Assembly (NCBI GenBank): GCA_017431755.1
Contig: JAFRKM010000042.1
Coordinates: 1-8,320, forward strand
Length of the DNA: 8,320 nucleotides
Source: Clostridia bacterium
GTDB lineage: Bacteria > Bacillota > Clostridia > Oscillospirales > Acutalibacteraceae
Reading direction: 5' to 3'
The first letter of the stretch is position 1; every line of letters starts with the position of its first letter. Below are positions 1-6,359 of this stretch, one piece after another. Position numbers and translations under genes: made by a program. Under the pieces are notes generated by a model, which made no database searches, was not told the DNA's origin, and saw only the letters and a list, made by a program, of their open reading frames with translations.

Positions 1-408
1 ATTCCTACTTCTGCGATAAGGGACGAGGGAACTAGTTACCACTATATGAAAGCATCTGATGAAATTAAGGTAAATGAAAAGTATAAAAATGAATTTGAAG
101 AAATATTAAAAAGTAATAATATACCTTATATTCAAGGCAAAGTGTGGACTACTGATGCTCCATACAGGGAAACTCGCGGTAAAATGTTAAAGAGAAAAAG
201 TGAAGGCTGTGTCTGCGTTGATATGGAATGTTCTGCGATGAGCGCTGTTGCTAAATTTAGAAAAAAAGAATTATTTCAGTTTTTTTATGCGGCAGATAAT
301 TTAGATGATTTCAAATGGGATCAAAGAAGTTTGGATGATAATGTCAAATTTTTAGAAAAAGAAAAAATTATAAATTTGGCATTGGAATTAGCTGTTAAAA
401 TGCAATAA
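1..408 (+). CDS. Nucleoside phosphorylase, 5'-truncated by window edge
   Basis: The reading frame is open from base 1 to the TAA at 406-408, giving 135 residues that are the C-terminal part of a PNP/UDP-type nucleoside phosphorylase. Such enzymes cleave purine nucleosides or uridine with phosphate in the cytoplasm, for base salvage. Visible family features are the IPTSAIRDEGTSYHY segment at residues 1-15, which corresponds to the phosphate/nucleoside-binding region, and VDMECSAMSAVAKFR around residues 72-86, which matches the conserved (V/D)MEC/A segment that contacts the ribose. The ATG at 46-48 is internal to this conserved domain, so it is not the start; the true start is upstream of the window. 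Substrate (uridine or purine nucleoside) cannot be decided from this part. The gene converges on the GHL10 gene with only 8 bases between the stop codons and no hairpin terminator between them. Confidence 0.85.
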   Translation: MPTSAIRDEGTSYHYMKASDEIKVNEKYKNEFEEILKSNNIPYIQGKVWTTDAPYRETRGKMLKRKSEGCVCVDMECSAMSAVAKFRKKELFQFFYAADNLDDFKWDQRSLDDNVKFLEKEKIINLALELAVKMQ

Positions 409-416
409 ATTAATTT

Positions 417-1589
417 TTATTTCAGTTCATTTAATAAATTTTCAAGTTCGGCTTTAGCGCATTCTGATTTTAAAAAGCTCCAGGAATAAATCATTATGCC
501 GTTAAAGCCTAAGTTTTTGCATATTTTAAATTCTTTAGATAAGATATTATTTTTGGACTTCCATGTTCCTTTATCTGCCAAATCACTTCCCGCTTTATAT
601 AGCGCAAGGCCACAATAAAGTTTTGTATTATTGTTGCTTTTGAAAAGTTCTTTCCAATTTTTAGCGGTAGCTTCAAATGGCATTTCATCAAAATCTGTGC
701 TCCAATAAATTTGCGGGCAAATATAATCCACAAATCCAGAATTCTCCACCCAGGTTTTTATGTCTGCGCCAACTAGGTCGCATTTTTTTAGATTCCCAGG
801 CGGAGATATTCCAAACTGTACGATTGGTTTTTCGTTTTTTACTGCGCTATATATTTCTTTTATTAGCAAATTTATTGCTTCTTTTTTAGTTATGCCATCA
901 AATTGCTCTAAGATTTCACAATCGCCTTCGGGGTAAAAATAATCATCTATATGTATTGCATCAACGTTATAATTTTGAACAATTTCTTTAATGCCGTTTA
1001 CAATTAATTCTCTAACCTCCGGATATGAAGGGTTATAATATAAGCTTCCTTTATTTTTTATAAAATATTTTTCTTTACTCAATTTAAAATATGGATTAGA
1101 CGAACAAAGTTCGTTTGGATTGGATGGCAACTTAATTCGCAGAGGGTTTACCCATGCATGAATTTTTAGATTGTTTTCATGGCAGGTTTTTACCATGTAT
1201 TCCAGTGGATCAAAACCAGGGTCTTGGCCTTGAGTTCCTGTTAAAATATGTGACCAAGGGAAATATTTTGATTTATACATCGCATCACCGTGTGATCGAA
1301 CATGCACAATAAGAGTATTTGCTTTGTTTTCTTTGGACACTTTTATTATTTCGTCAAATTTATTTTTGAATTTTTCTTCTGTATTTTCAGAGTCGTTTAT
1401 ATTTAAGTCTAGATAAGGTATCCATACACCAATCATATAGCTATTTTCTGTATTTTGGGTTTCGTTTTGGCTAAACGAAGGGACAGTATATGATGTTTTT
1501 AAAGTTTTAATATATTTGCATGCTAAAATTACCAAAGTTAGAAATGTGAGAGAAAAAAACGCCGCACGAAAAAATTTAGATTTTTTCAT
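417..1589 (-). CDS. GHL10-family (DUF187, YngK-like) secreted glycoside hydrolase-like protein
   Basis: This 390-residue protein matches the glycosyl-hydrolase-like 10 family (formerly DUF187; B. subtilis YngK is a member), a TIM-barrel family predicted to act on envelope polysaccharide; its exact substrate is not established. Residues 1-29 are a basic start plus a hydrophobic segment, and ILAC ending at Cys24 is a possible but imperfect lipobox, so it is either a lipoprotein or anchored by an uncleaved signal. The barrel starts at GVWIPYLDLN (54-63). Further family landmarks are VHVRSHGDAMY (95-105), where most members have R-P-x-G/S-D-A, then HAWVNPLR (144-151), HIDDYFYP (213-220, with paired acidic residues typical of the active site), FGISPPG and YICPQIYW. 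Length is normal for a single-domain member. Its ATG overlaps the rpe stop as ATGA (1586-1589), so translation is probably coupled to rpe and transcription starts at the rpe promoter. Confidence 0.88.
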   Translation of the reverse strand: MKKSKFFRAAFFSLTFLTLVILACKYIKTLKTSYTVPSFSQNETQNTENSYMIGVWIPYLDLNINDSENTEEKFKNKFDEIIKVSKENKANTLIVHVRSHGDAMYKSKYFPWSHILTGTQGQDPGFDPLEYMVKTCHENNLKIHAWVNPLRIKLPSNPNELCSSNPYFKLSKEKYFIKNKGSLYYNPSYPEVRELIVNGIKEIVQNYNVDAIHIDDYFYPEGDCEILEQFDGITKKEAINLLIKEIYSAVKNEKPIVQFGISPPGNLKKCDLVGADIKTWVENSGFVDYICPQIYWSTDFDEMPFEATAKNWKELFKSNNNTKLYCGLALYKAGSDLADKGTWKSKNNILSKEFKICKNLGFNGIMIYSWSFLKSECAKAELENLLNELK

Positions 1590-2215
1590 AGTTTTATTAA
1601 GTTTATAGCCTCCTTTATGTCAGGAGCTTTAAATATGTATGTTCCTGCAACGCAAATATCCACCGGATATTTTTTTATTTTTTTTATTGTTTCTCCGTTT
1701 ACTCCGCCGTCTATCTCAATTAACACATTTTTTGAGTGCTTTCTTATTGCCTTTGTTTTTTCAAGTTGATTTTCCATGAATTTTTGCCCGCCAAATCCCG
1801 GTTCAACTGTCATTACAAGTGTTAAATCAATATCGTTTAAATATGGAATAATTTTTTTCGCAGGCGTGTTTGGTTTAATAGAGAGTCCGGCTTTTATTTT
1901 ATAATTTTTAATTAGTTTAATTGTTTCTAGTATATTGCAGTTTGATTCTAAGTGAAAAGTTATTATATTTGCTCCGGCTTCTGCAAATTGCTTTATATAT
2001 TTATCAGGACGGTCTATCATTAAATGTACATCAAATGGAACGTTGCTGAATTTTTTTAGTGTTTTAACCACATCGGGCCCAAAAGAAATATTCGGAACGA
2101 AATTTCCGTCCATAATATCCATGTGGATATAATCAGCACCAAGCGACGATATTTTTTTAATTTCATTTCCCATTTGAGAAAAATCACATGCCAGCATAGA
2201 AGGTGATATTTTCAT
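1586..2215 (-). CDS. rpe: Ribulose-phosphate 3-epimerase
   Basis: This 209-residue protein is a full-length ribulose-phosphate 3-epimerase, the cytoplasmic pentose phosphate enzyme that interconverts D-ribulose 5-phosphate and D-xylulose 5-phosphate. It shows the standard N-terminus ISPSMLACDF, the metal and catalytic residues HMDIMDG (His31, Asp33), FDVHLM (His64) and EIDGG (Asp169), and the phosphate-loop signature VEPGFGGQKF (138-147). The ATG at 2213-2215 gives the usual family N-terminus, and there is no other start between it and an in-frame TGA at 2237-2239. The only recognisable ribosome binding site, AAGGAA at 2241-2246, is unusually far away (25 bases); a short hairpin lies between them. 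The gene is first in a two-gene operon with the GHL10 gene and is read from the promoter at 2272-2300. In many Firmicutes rpe sits next to rsgA and prkC; that context is absent here. Confidence 0.96.
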   Translation of the reverse strand: MKISPSMLACDFSQMGNEIKKISSLGADYIHMDIMDGNFVPNISFGPDVVKTLKKFSNVPFDVHLMIDRPDKYIKQFAEAGANIITFHLESNCNILETIKLIKNYKIKAGLSIKPNTPAKKIIPYLNDIDLTLVMTVEPGFGGQKFMENQLEKTKAIRKHSKNVLIEIDGGVNGETIKKIKKYPVDICVAGTYIFKAPDIKEAINLIKL

Positions 2216-2246
2216 ATAAGATGGCCTATTGGCCGTTCACTTCCTT
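2216..2246 (-). promoter_or_regulatory. Distant ribosome binding site of rpe with intervening hairpin
   Basis: On the minus strand the sequence reads AAGGAA (2246-2241), then GTGAAC, a GGCC-AATA-GGCC hairpin (2233-2222), then ATCTTAT and ATG. The linear spacing from AAGGAA to ATG is 25 bases, too long for normal initiation. If the 4-bp GC stem with its tetraloop forms, the effective distance falls to about 13 bases or fewer. The hairpin is short, so this reading is tentative. Confidence 0.4.
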
Positions 2247-2271
2247 ATAAATTTAATTTCTATATTATTTT

Positions 2272-2300
2272 ATCATAAACCAAATAATAAAGATTGTCGA
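2272..2300 (-). promoter_or_regulatory. Sigma-A-type promoter of the rpe-GHL10 operon
   Basis: On the minus strand TCGACA (2300-2295, five of six to TTGACA) is followed after exactly 17 bases by TATGAT (2277-2272, five of six to TATAAT). Transcription would start near 2265, giving a leader of about 50 bases before rpe. The element lies in the 138-base divergent gap between rpe and the small membrane protein. Confidence 0.65.
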
Positions 2301-2353
2301 ATTTTTAACATTTTTTATTTAGTGACATAGTATGTTAATGGGAGTTGATAAAA

Positions 2354-2773
2354 ATGAAGACAGAAAAAAATAATTGTGTATGTGGAAATGGATGTACAGC
2401 TTCAGGAATAATTCTTGGAATAATATTTGGCGTAATAATCGCGGTGCTTTTTTCTTTGGGATTTACACCTTTAATTTTTACTGGTATATGGATAGCATTT
2501 TCTATAGCTGGTGCATCGCTAATATATTTGCTTGTAGCACTATCTAGTGCAAATCGTCAGAATACCCCTAGATTATGGCACTGTTTAAGAGAAAAATTTT
2601 CTTGCTTGATATTTGGCACAATTGGTACTATTTTGACTTCGATAGCAGCACTTTCCATAGCTCTTGAAGTTGCTGTGATTGCGTTGATTGTTTTAATTGG
2701 TGCATTAGCATTTTTCTTTATGTTTTTGATTGTTGCTTTAGTGTCTTTGCTTAAATGTCTTGTAGCTGAATAA
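2354..2773 (+). CDS. Small cysteine-rich four-helix membrane protein, unknown function
   Basis: I do not recognise a named family. The 139-residue protein starts with a short polar stretch containing CVCGNGC (Cys8, Cys10, Cys14), then has four hydrophobic segments at about residues 17-36, 39-63, 84-105 and 107-134, with a polar loop (66-83, ANRQNTPRLWHCLREKF) between helices 2 and 3. Other cysteines are Cys77, Cys84 and Cys135. The N-terminal cysteines could bind metal or form disulfides, but nothing proves it. The ATG at 2354 is chosen because GGGAG at 2340-2344 lies 9 bases before it; a TTG at 2345 would touch that ribosome binding site and is not usable. The gene stands alone: divergent from rpe and closed by a strong terminator 17 bases after its stop. 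It lies just before the recombinase and may be cargo of the element that splits cotJC. Confidence 0.75.
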   Translation: MKTEKNNCVCGNGCTASGIILGIIFGVIIAVLFSLGFTPLIFTGIWIAFSIAGASLIYLLVALSSANRQNTPRLWHCLREKFSCLIFGTIGTILTSIAALSIALEVAVIALIVLIGALAFFFMFLIVALVSLLKCLVAE

Positions 2774-2790
2774 ACTCCTAAATCAAAAAT

Positions 2791-2830
2791 GCCGAGTGAA
2801 TTTATTCGCTCGGCTTTTATTTTTTTGTTT
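2791..2830 (+). terminator. Rho-independent terminator after the small membrane protein gene
   Basis: GCCGAGTGAA (2791-2800) pairs with TTCGCTCGGC (2805-2814) over 10 base pairs with one G-T wobble and a TTTA loop, followed by a T-rich run to 2830. It separates the membrane protein gene from the recombinase, which therefore needs its own promoter between 2815 and 2860. I saw no convincing sigma-A promoter there. Confidence 0.93.
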
Positions 2831-2860
2831 TTTTCATATATATTTATTGAAATAATTTAT

Positions 2861-2867
2861 AAGGGGG
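2861..2867 (+). promoter_or_regulatory. Ribosome binding site deciding the TTG start of the recombinase
   Basis: AAGGGGG ends 6 bases before the TTG at 2874-2876. No in-frame ATG lies between it and the conserved AYIRVST motif, so TTG is the start. Confidence 0.8.
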
Positions 2868-2873
2868 TATTTC

Positions 2874-4274
2874 TTGAAAACCGCTGCTGCGTATATTAGA
2901 GTTTCAACGGAAGATCAGTTGGAGTTTTCTCCGGATAGCCAAATAAAAACAATAAAAAAATATGCTAAAGAACATGGTTATAATTTACCGGAGAAATATA
3001 TTTTTGTAGATAAAGGAATTAGCGGGAAGAGCGTTAAAAATAGAATTGTGTTTATAAAAATGATAGAAAAAGCAAAAAATGTACCTAAACTTTTTGATGT
3101 GATTTTGGTATGGAAATTTTCCAGATTCGCAAGGAATAGAGAAGATAGTGTGGTTTATAAATCTATGCTAAAAAGGAAATTTAATATATCTGTTGTATCT
3201 GTTTCGGAGCAATTGTCGGATGATCCAACTTCGATTTTAATAGAAGCGCTTCTCGAGGCAATGGACGAATATTATTCGGTGAATTTAGCGCAAGAAGTAA
3301 AAAGAGGAATGAATGAAAAATTTTTAAGAGGTGGAACTATAAACGTGCCGCCTTTTGGTTATAAAAAAGGGGATTTTGCTTTTGAAGTAGACGAAGTATC
3401 TGCCAAGGCCGTAAAAATGATGTTTGAAGATTTTTTAAACGGATGTAGTTTAAGGTCAATTGCTATAAAGCTGAGTAATCTTGGGGTTTACACAAAAAGG
3501 GGTAATAAATTCGATGTAAGATCTGTACGTTATATTTTAACTAACCCTGTGTATACTGGCAAACTCAGAATGAAAAAAGAAAAAGGTACTAGAAAATTTA
3601 ATGTAATAACCGGCGTTCATAAGTCTTTAATAAACGAAAGCGATTTTGAAAAAGTGCAAAAAATTTTAAAGCGGCATGATGATTTGAATTTAAAAAATCG
3701 AAAAAAAAATATTCATATGTTAAGTGACCTTGTTTTTTGCAGTGATTGTGGTTCTAAATTAATTGTATGTGCGAAAAATAATTTTTTGCAATGTTATAAA
3801 TATTGTAAAGGCATTTGCAAAGTTAGCCACGGGATATCTATTTTGAAAATAAGCGAAGTTATTTTCAAAAAATTAAAAGAGGATATTGGTTGTGAAGATA
3901 TAAATATAAATATAATTCCTAAAAACCAAAAAAATGAAATAGAAATTTTAAAAAATTCATTAGCAAAAGAAAATGATAAAATTTTAAAAATTGAAAAAGC
4001 TTATGAATTTGGTGCAGATACTTTGGATGAATACAAGGCAAAAAAATCTTTACAAAAAGAAAAAATAAACAGCTTGATAAATATCTTAAATTCAAAAAAT
4101 CGTTTGGAATTAGTAAATGAGTTTACTTTGAAAATTAATTTTTTTAAGCTTGTGGAAATTATTAAAAGTAATAAAATTTCGGAAAATTTAAAAAATCAAA
4201 TATTAAAATCCTTTATTTTTCAAATAATATTTGATAGAAAAGAAGATTTTGTTAAAATATATTATTATCTGTAA
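2874..4274 (+). CDS. Large serine recombinase (SpoIVCA-like), likely excisionase of the cotJC-splitting element
   Basis: This 466-residue protein is a complete large serine recombinase. The resolvase catalytic domain covers about residues 3-150, with YIRVST carrying Arg9 and nucleophile Ser11, and KFSRFARN carrying Arg84 and Arg87. A recombinase domain follows at about 158-265 (PPFGYKKG, then SVRYILTNPVYTGK). Next is a zinc ribbon with Cys289, Cys292 and further cysteines at 299, 307, 311 and 315, then a charged coiled-coil-like region at about 350-405. These enzymes join two DNA sites through a serine-linked double-strand break, integrating or excising elements. The start is a TTG behind AAGGGGG. 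The stop is 22 bases before the point where CotJC homology resumes, so the gene sits at the very edge of the element, like spoIVCA next to sigK. By that analogy it would act in the mother cell during sporulation; an ordinary phage or transposon integrase is the alternative. Confidence 0.93.
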   Translation: MKTAAAYIRVSTEDQLEFSPDSQIKTIKKYAKEHGYNLPEKYIFVDKGISGKSVKNRIVFIKMIEKAKNVPKLFDVILVWKFSRFARNREDSVVYKSMLKRKFNISVVSVSEQLSDDPTSILIEALLEAMDEYYSVNLAQEVKRGMNEKFLRGGTINVPPFGYKKGDFAFEVDEVSAKAVKMMFEDFLNGCSLRSIAIKLSNLGVYTKRGNKFDVRSVRYILTNPVYTGKLRMKKEKGTRKFNVITGVHKSLINESDFEKVQKILKRHDDLNLKNRKKNIHMLSDLVFCSDCGSKLIVCAKNNFLQCYKYCKGICKVSHGISILKISEVIFKKLKEDIGCEDININIIPKNQKNEIEILKNSLAKENDKILKIEKAYEFGADTLDEYKAKKSLQKEKINSLINILNSKNRLELVNEFTLKINFFKLVEIIKSNKISENLKNQILKSFIFQIIFDRKEDFVKIYYYL

Positions 4275-4312
4275 TTTTTATATCTTTTTGAAATAAGGTG
4301 GTCCTGATGGGG
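4275..4312 (+). other. Predicted right attachment junction (attR-like) inside cotJC
   Basis: After the recombinase stop come 22 non-homologous bases ending in an in-frame TAA (4294-4296), and then GGTGGTCCTGATGG (4297-4310), which encodes the GGPDG motif found inside intact CotJC proteins. The crossover point must lie at or close to 4297-4310. The exact core cannot be fixed without the left junction, which should share a short direct repeat with it. Confidence 0.7.
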
Positions 4313-4809
4313 AACTTGGAGCATCGCTTAGGTATTTAAGTCAGCGTTTTTCCATGCCATATCCAGAGCTTAAAGCGATTCTTACAGATATAGGTACGGA
4401 AGAACTTGCGCATCTGGAAATGATTGGAGCGATAGTTTATCAATTAACTAAAAATTTAACACCGGAAGAAATTAAAAAAGCGGGTTTTGATGATTATTTT
4501 GTGGATCATACTACAGGAATATATCCAACTTCTGCGAGTGGAGCACCTTACACTGCAGCAAGTATGCAAGTTAAAGGCGATCCAATAACAGATTTGCACG
4601 AGGATTTAGCAGCAGAACAAAAAGCAAGAACTACTTATGATAATATACTTAGATTTTGTGACGATCCGGATGTAAAAGATGCAATTCGCTTTTTGCGCGC
4701 AAGAGAAGTGGTTCATTATCAGCGTTTCGGCGAAGGTCTAAGACTTTGTACAGATAAATTAAATAGTAAAAACTTTTATGAGTTTAATCCGTCTTTTGAT
4801 AAAAAATAA
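4297..4809 (+). CDS. cotJC: CotJC spore-coat manganese catalase, 3' part of a split gene
   Basis: The frame encodes 170 residues that match CotJC, a manganese-catalase-like protein of the inner spore coat thought to detoxify peroxide. Homology runs from GGPDGELGASLRYLSQRF to the C-terminus, with the four-helix ferritin-like metal residues in place: Glu6 (in GEL), Glu35 and His38 (TEELAH), Glu107 (AAEQKAR) and His140 (REVVHYQRF). Only the first ~30 residues of the family are missing. The codon before Gly1 is TAA, so there is no native start. The ATG at 4354 could give 151 residues, but it has no ribosome binding site and would lose Glu6. The break lies directly beside a large serine recombinase gene, which points to interruption by a mobile or developmentally excised element rather than random decay; the rest of the frame shows no damage. 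cotJA and cotJB, the usual operon partners, are not in view and should lie with the 5' part. Confidence 0.9.
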   Translation, partial: GGPDGELGASLRYLSQRFSMPYPELKAILTDIGTEELAHLEMIGAIVYQLTKNLTPEEIKKAGFDDYFVDHTTGIYPTSASGAPYTAASMQVKGDPITDLHEDLAAEQKARTTYDNILRFCDDPDVKDAIRFLRAREVVHYQRFGEGLRLCTDKLNSKNFYEFNPSFDKK

Positions 4810-4849
4810 AAAATGAACAGCTTGCACGTTTTGCAGGCTGTTCATTTTT
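4809..4849. terminator. Bidirectional terminator between cotJC and murD
   Basis: Bases 4809-4826 pair with 4832-4849 over 18 base pairs with one wobble and a 5-base loop. The GC-richer core is GAACAGCTTGCA/TGCAGGCTGTTC and the A/T ends give a T run on both strands. It overlaps the last base of the cotJC stop and serves the convergent murD gene as well. Confidence 0.93.
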
Positions 4850-4867
4850 GTTGTAAATTTTACAGTG

Positions 4868-6265
4868 TTATAACTTATTTATTAAGCTTTTAAAGTGATC
4901 TCCGCGTTCTTCGAAATTATTATATAAATCAAAGCTTGCGCAAGCGGGGGAAAGAACTACTGTGTCTCCGCTTTTGGAATTTTCATGTGCTTTTTTAATA
5001 GCTTCTTCCATATTATTTACACGGAATATTTTTAGATCTGTGTTTTTAAAACCAGGCGAATTTATAACGCTATTTTCGATTTTTGGTGCAGCGTCTCCCA
5101 TTAAAATCAGAGTGGATACTTTTTCTATTATTTTTTTGCCAAGCTCGTCAAAAGGAACTTTTTTGTCGTAACCGCCGGCGATCAGTATTATTTTTTTGTC
5201 AAAAAGTGAAAGTGTGCCTTTTATTACTCTTGTTGGGCTGGATGCAATTGAGTCGTTATAATAAGAAACACCGTTTACATTTCTTACGAATTCTATTCTG
5301 TGATTTACTCCTGAAAAATTTTGTGCGACGGACTTTATGCTTTCGATTTTTACTAAATCTTTTGTAGTTGCAATTGCTGCTAAATAATTTTCTACGTTGT
5401 GGCCACCGGGAATTTTTATATCAGAAACGTTTATAATTTTTTCGTTTTTACCGTTTAAAGAGTATACTATATTTTTATTTTCGTCTATCCATACGCCGGC
5501 ATTTAATTTTTCTTTTCTGCTAAAGTATAGGCATTGACCTCTTACATCAGAACTTAATTTTTTTGTTGTATCGTTGTCAAAATTAAGCACGGTCTTAGAA
5601 AAAGCACTTTGATGAATTAATATCTGCTTTTTTGCAAAGATGTATTCATCCATATTTTTGTGTATATCCAAGTGATTTGGTGAAATATTTGTGATTACGG
5701 AAATATCTGGGCTTTTGCGCATGGAGAGAAGTTGAAAACTTGAAAGTTCCACCACTGCAAAATCGTCTTTTTTTATGCTATCTATTTCAAAAAGCAATGG
5801 TTTACCGATATTTCCGCCAAGATGTACTTTTTTCCCGTCTACTTTTAAAATTTCTGCTATAATTGTTGAAGATGTAGTTTTTCCGTCGCTTCCTGTTATT
5901 CCTATAATAGTGCAGGGGCAAAGATCGAAAAACATTTCCATTTCAGATGTTACTATGGTGCCTTTTTCTCTGGCTTTTTTGATATTTTCTGAATAAAAAC
6001 TAATCCCCGGAGTTCTTACTATTATATCTATTTTTTCTTTCCAGACGGATTCATCACCTAGGCGTAAAGCTATATATTTATTTTCGGAAATGCTTTCTAA
6101 AACATTTTTGTTTATGCTTTCTTTGCTTTTGCGATCGTAGGCAATCACGTTTATTTTTTCGTTTGTTAGCATTTTAATAAACGGCAAGTTGCTTTTTCCA
6201 ATTCCGCAAAACATTATTTTTTTGTTTTTTATTTTATTAATAAAATCATTAAAGTTTTCCCTCAT
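4868..6265 (-). CDS. murD: UDP-N-acetylmuramoyl-L-alanine--D-glutamate ligase
   Basis: This 465-residue protein is a full-length MurD, the cytoplasmic ATP-dependent ligase that adds D-glutamate to UDP-MurNAc-L-Ala in peptidoglycan precursor synthesis. The N-terminal Rossmann-like domain has FCGIGKSN (19-26) and RTPGIS (94-99). The central ATPase domain has the P-loop GITGSDGKTT (122-131), GGNIGKPL, VELSSFQL (172-179), NISPNHLDIH (193-202) and the YxxAK segment with the lysine that is carbamylated in the family (about Lys212). The C-terminal domain has HNVENYLAA (289-297), NDSIASSPT (337-345), AGGYDKKVPF and LSPACASFD (438-446). The P-loop carries Ser-Asp where most Mur ligases have Thr-Asn. 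The ATG at 6263-6265 lies 8 bases after a weak AGGG site. A TATACT (6308-6303) may be its -10, without a good -35. In many Firmicutes murD lies in the dcw cluster; here it stands alone. Confidence 0.97.
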   Translation of the reverse strand: MRENFNDFINKIKNKKIMFCGIGKSNLPFIKMLTNEKINVIAYDRKSKESINKNVLESISENKYIALRLGDESVWKEKIDIIVRTPGISFYSENIKKAREKGTIVTSEMEMFFDLCPCTIIGITGSDGKTTSSTIIAEILKVDGKKVHLGGNIGKPLLFEIDSIKKDDFAVVELSSFQLLSMRKSPDISVITNISPNHLDIHKNMDEYIFAKKQILIHQSAFSKTVLNFDNDTTKKLSSDVRGQCLYFSRKEKLNAGVWIDENKNIVYSLNGKNEKIINVSDIKIPGGHNVENYLAAIATTKDLVKIESIKSVAQNFSGVNHRIEFVRNVNGVSYYNDSIASSPTRVIKGTLSLFDKKIILIAGGYDKKVPFDELGKKIIEKVSTLILMGDAAPKIENSVINSPGFKNTDLKIFRVNNMEEAIKKAHENSKSGDTVVLSPACASFDLYNNFEERGDHFKSLINKL

Positions 6266-6321
6266 AATTCAATCCCTGCTTTTTTTATTTTAGATTTCTT
6301 ATAGTATAAATTTTACAACGT

Positions 6322-6351
6322 AAAAAAAAATATGTCTACAAAATAGTAGAC
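6322..6351 (-). terminator. Rho-independent terminator after the amidase-like gene
   Basis: On the minus strand GTCTAC (6351-6346) and GTAGAC (6339-6334) form a 6-bp stem with a 6-base loop, followed after ATA by a run of nine T (6330-6322). It lies 8 bases beyond the stop of the amidase-like gene and insulates murD from it. Confidence 0.8.
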
Positions 6352-6359
6352 GTTTTAAT

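Noticed and set aside
509..889. Open frames at 509-733 (-) and 677-889 (+)
   Set aside because: Both lie inside the GHL10 gene in other frames, have no ribosome binding site and encode no recognisable protein.
2305..2333. Possible promoter TTAACA-17-TAGTAT for the small membrane protein
   Set aside because: Transcription would start at about 2340, on top of the ribosome binding site GGGAG, and the -10 matches only four of six bases.
2834..2862. TCATATAT as a sigma-E-like -35 for the recombinase
   Set aside because: No CATACAAT-like -10 lies at the expected distance, so a sporulation sigma factor cannot be claimed from sequence.
2774..2873. Possible location of the missing 5' part of cotJC upstream of the recombinase
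   Set aside because: The stretch contains only the terminator and AT-rich leader; no frame resembles the CotJC N-terminus. The other gaps in the window were also checked by eye without success.
4354..4809. cotJC as a normal 151-residue gene starting at ATG 4354
   Set aside because: In-frame family homology continues 19 codons upstream to 4297, there is no ribosome binding site before 4354, and the first metal-ligand Glu would be lost.
4962..5996. Plus-strand open frames at 4962-5171, 5083-5367 and 5775-5996
   Set aside because: They are antisense shadows of murD, whose protein sequence is conserved throughout.
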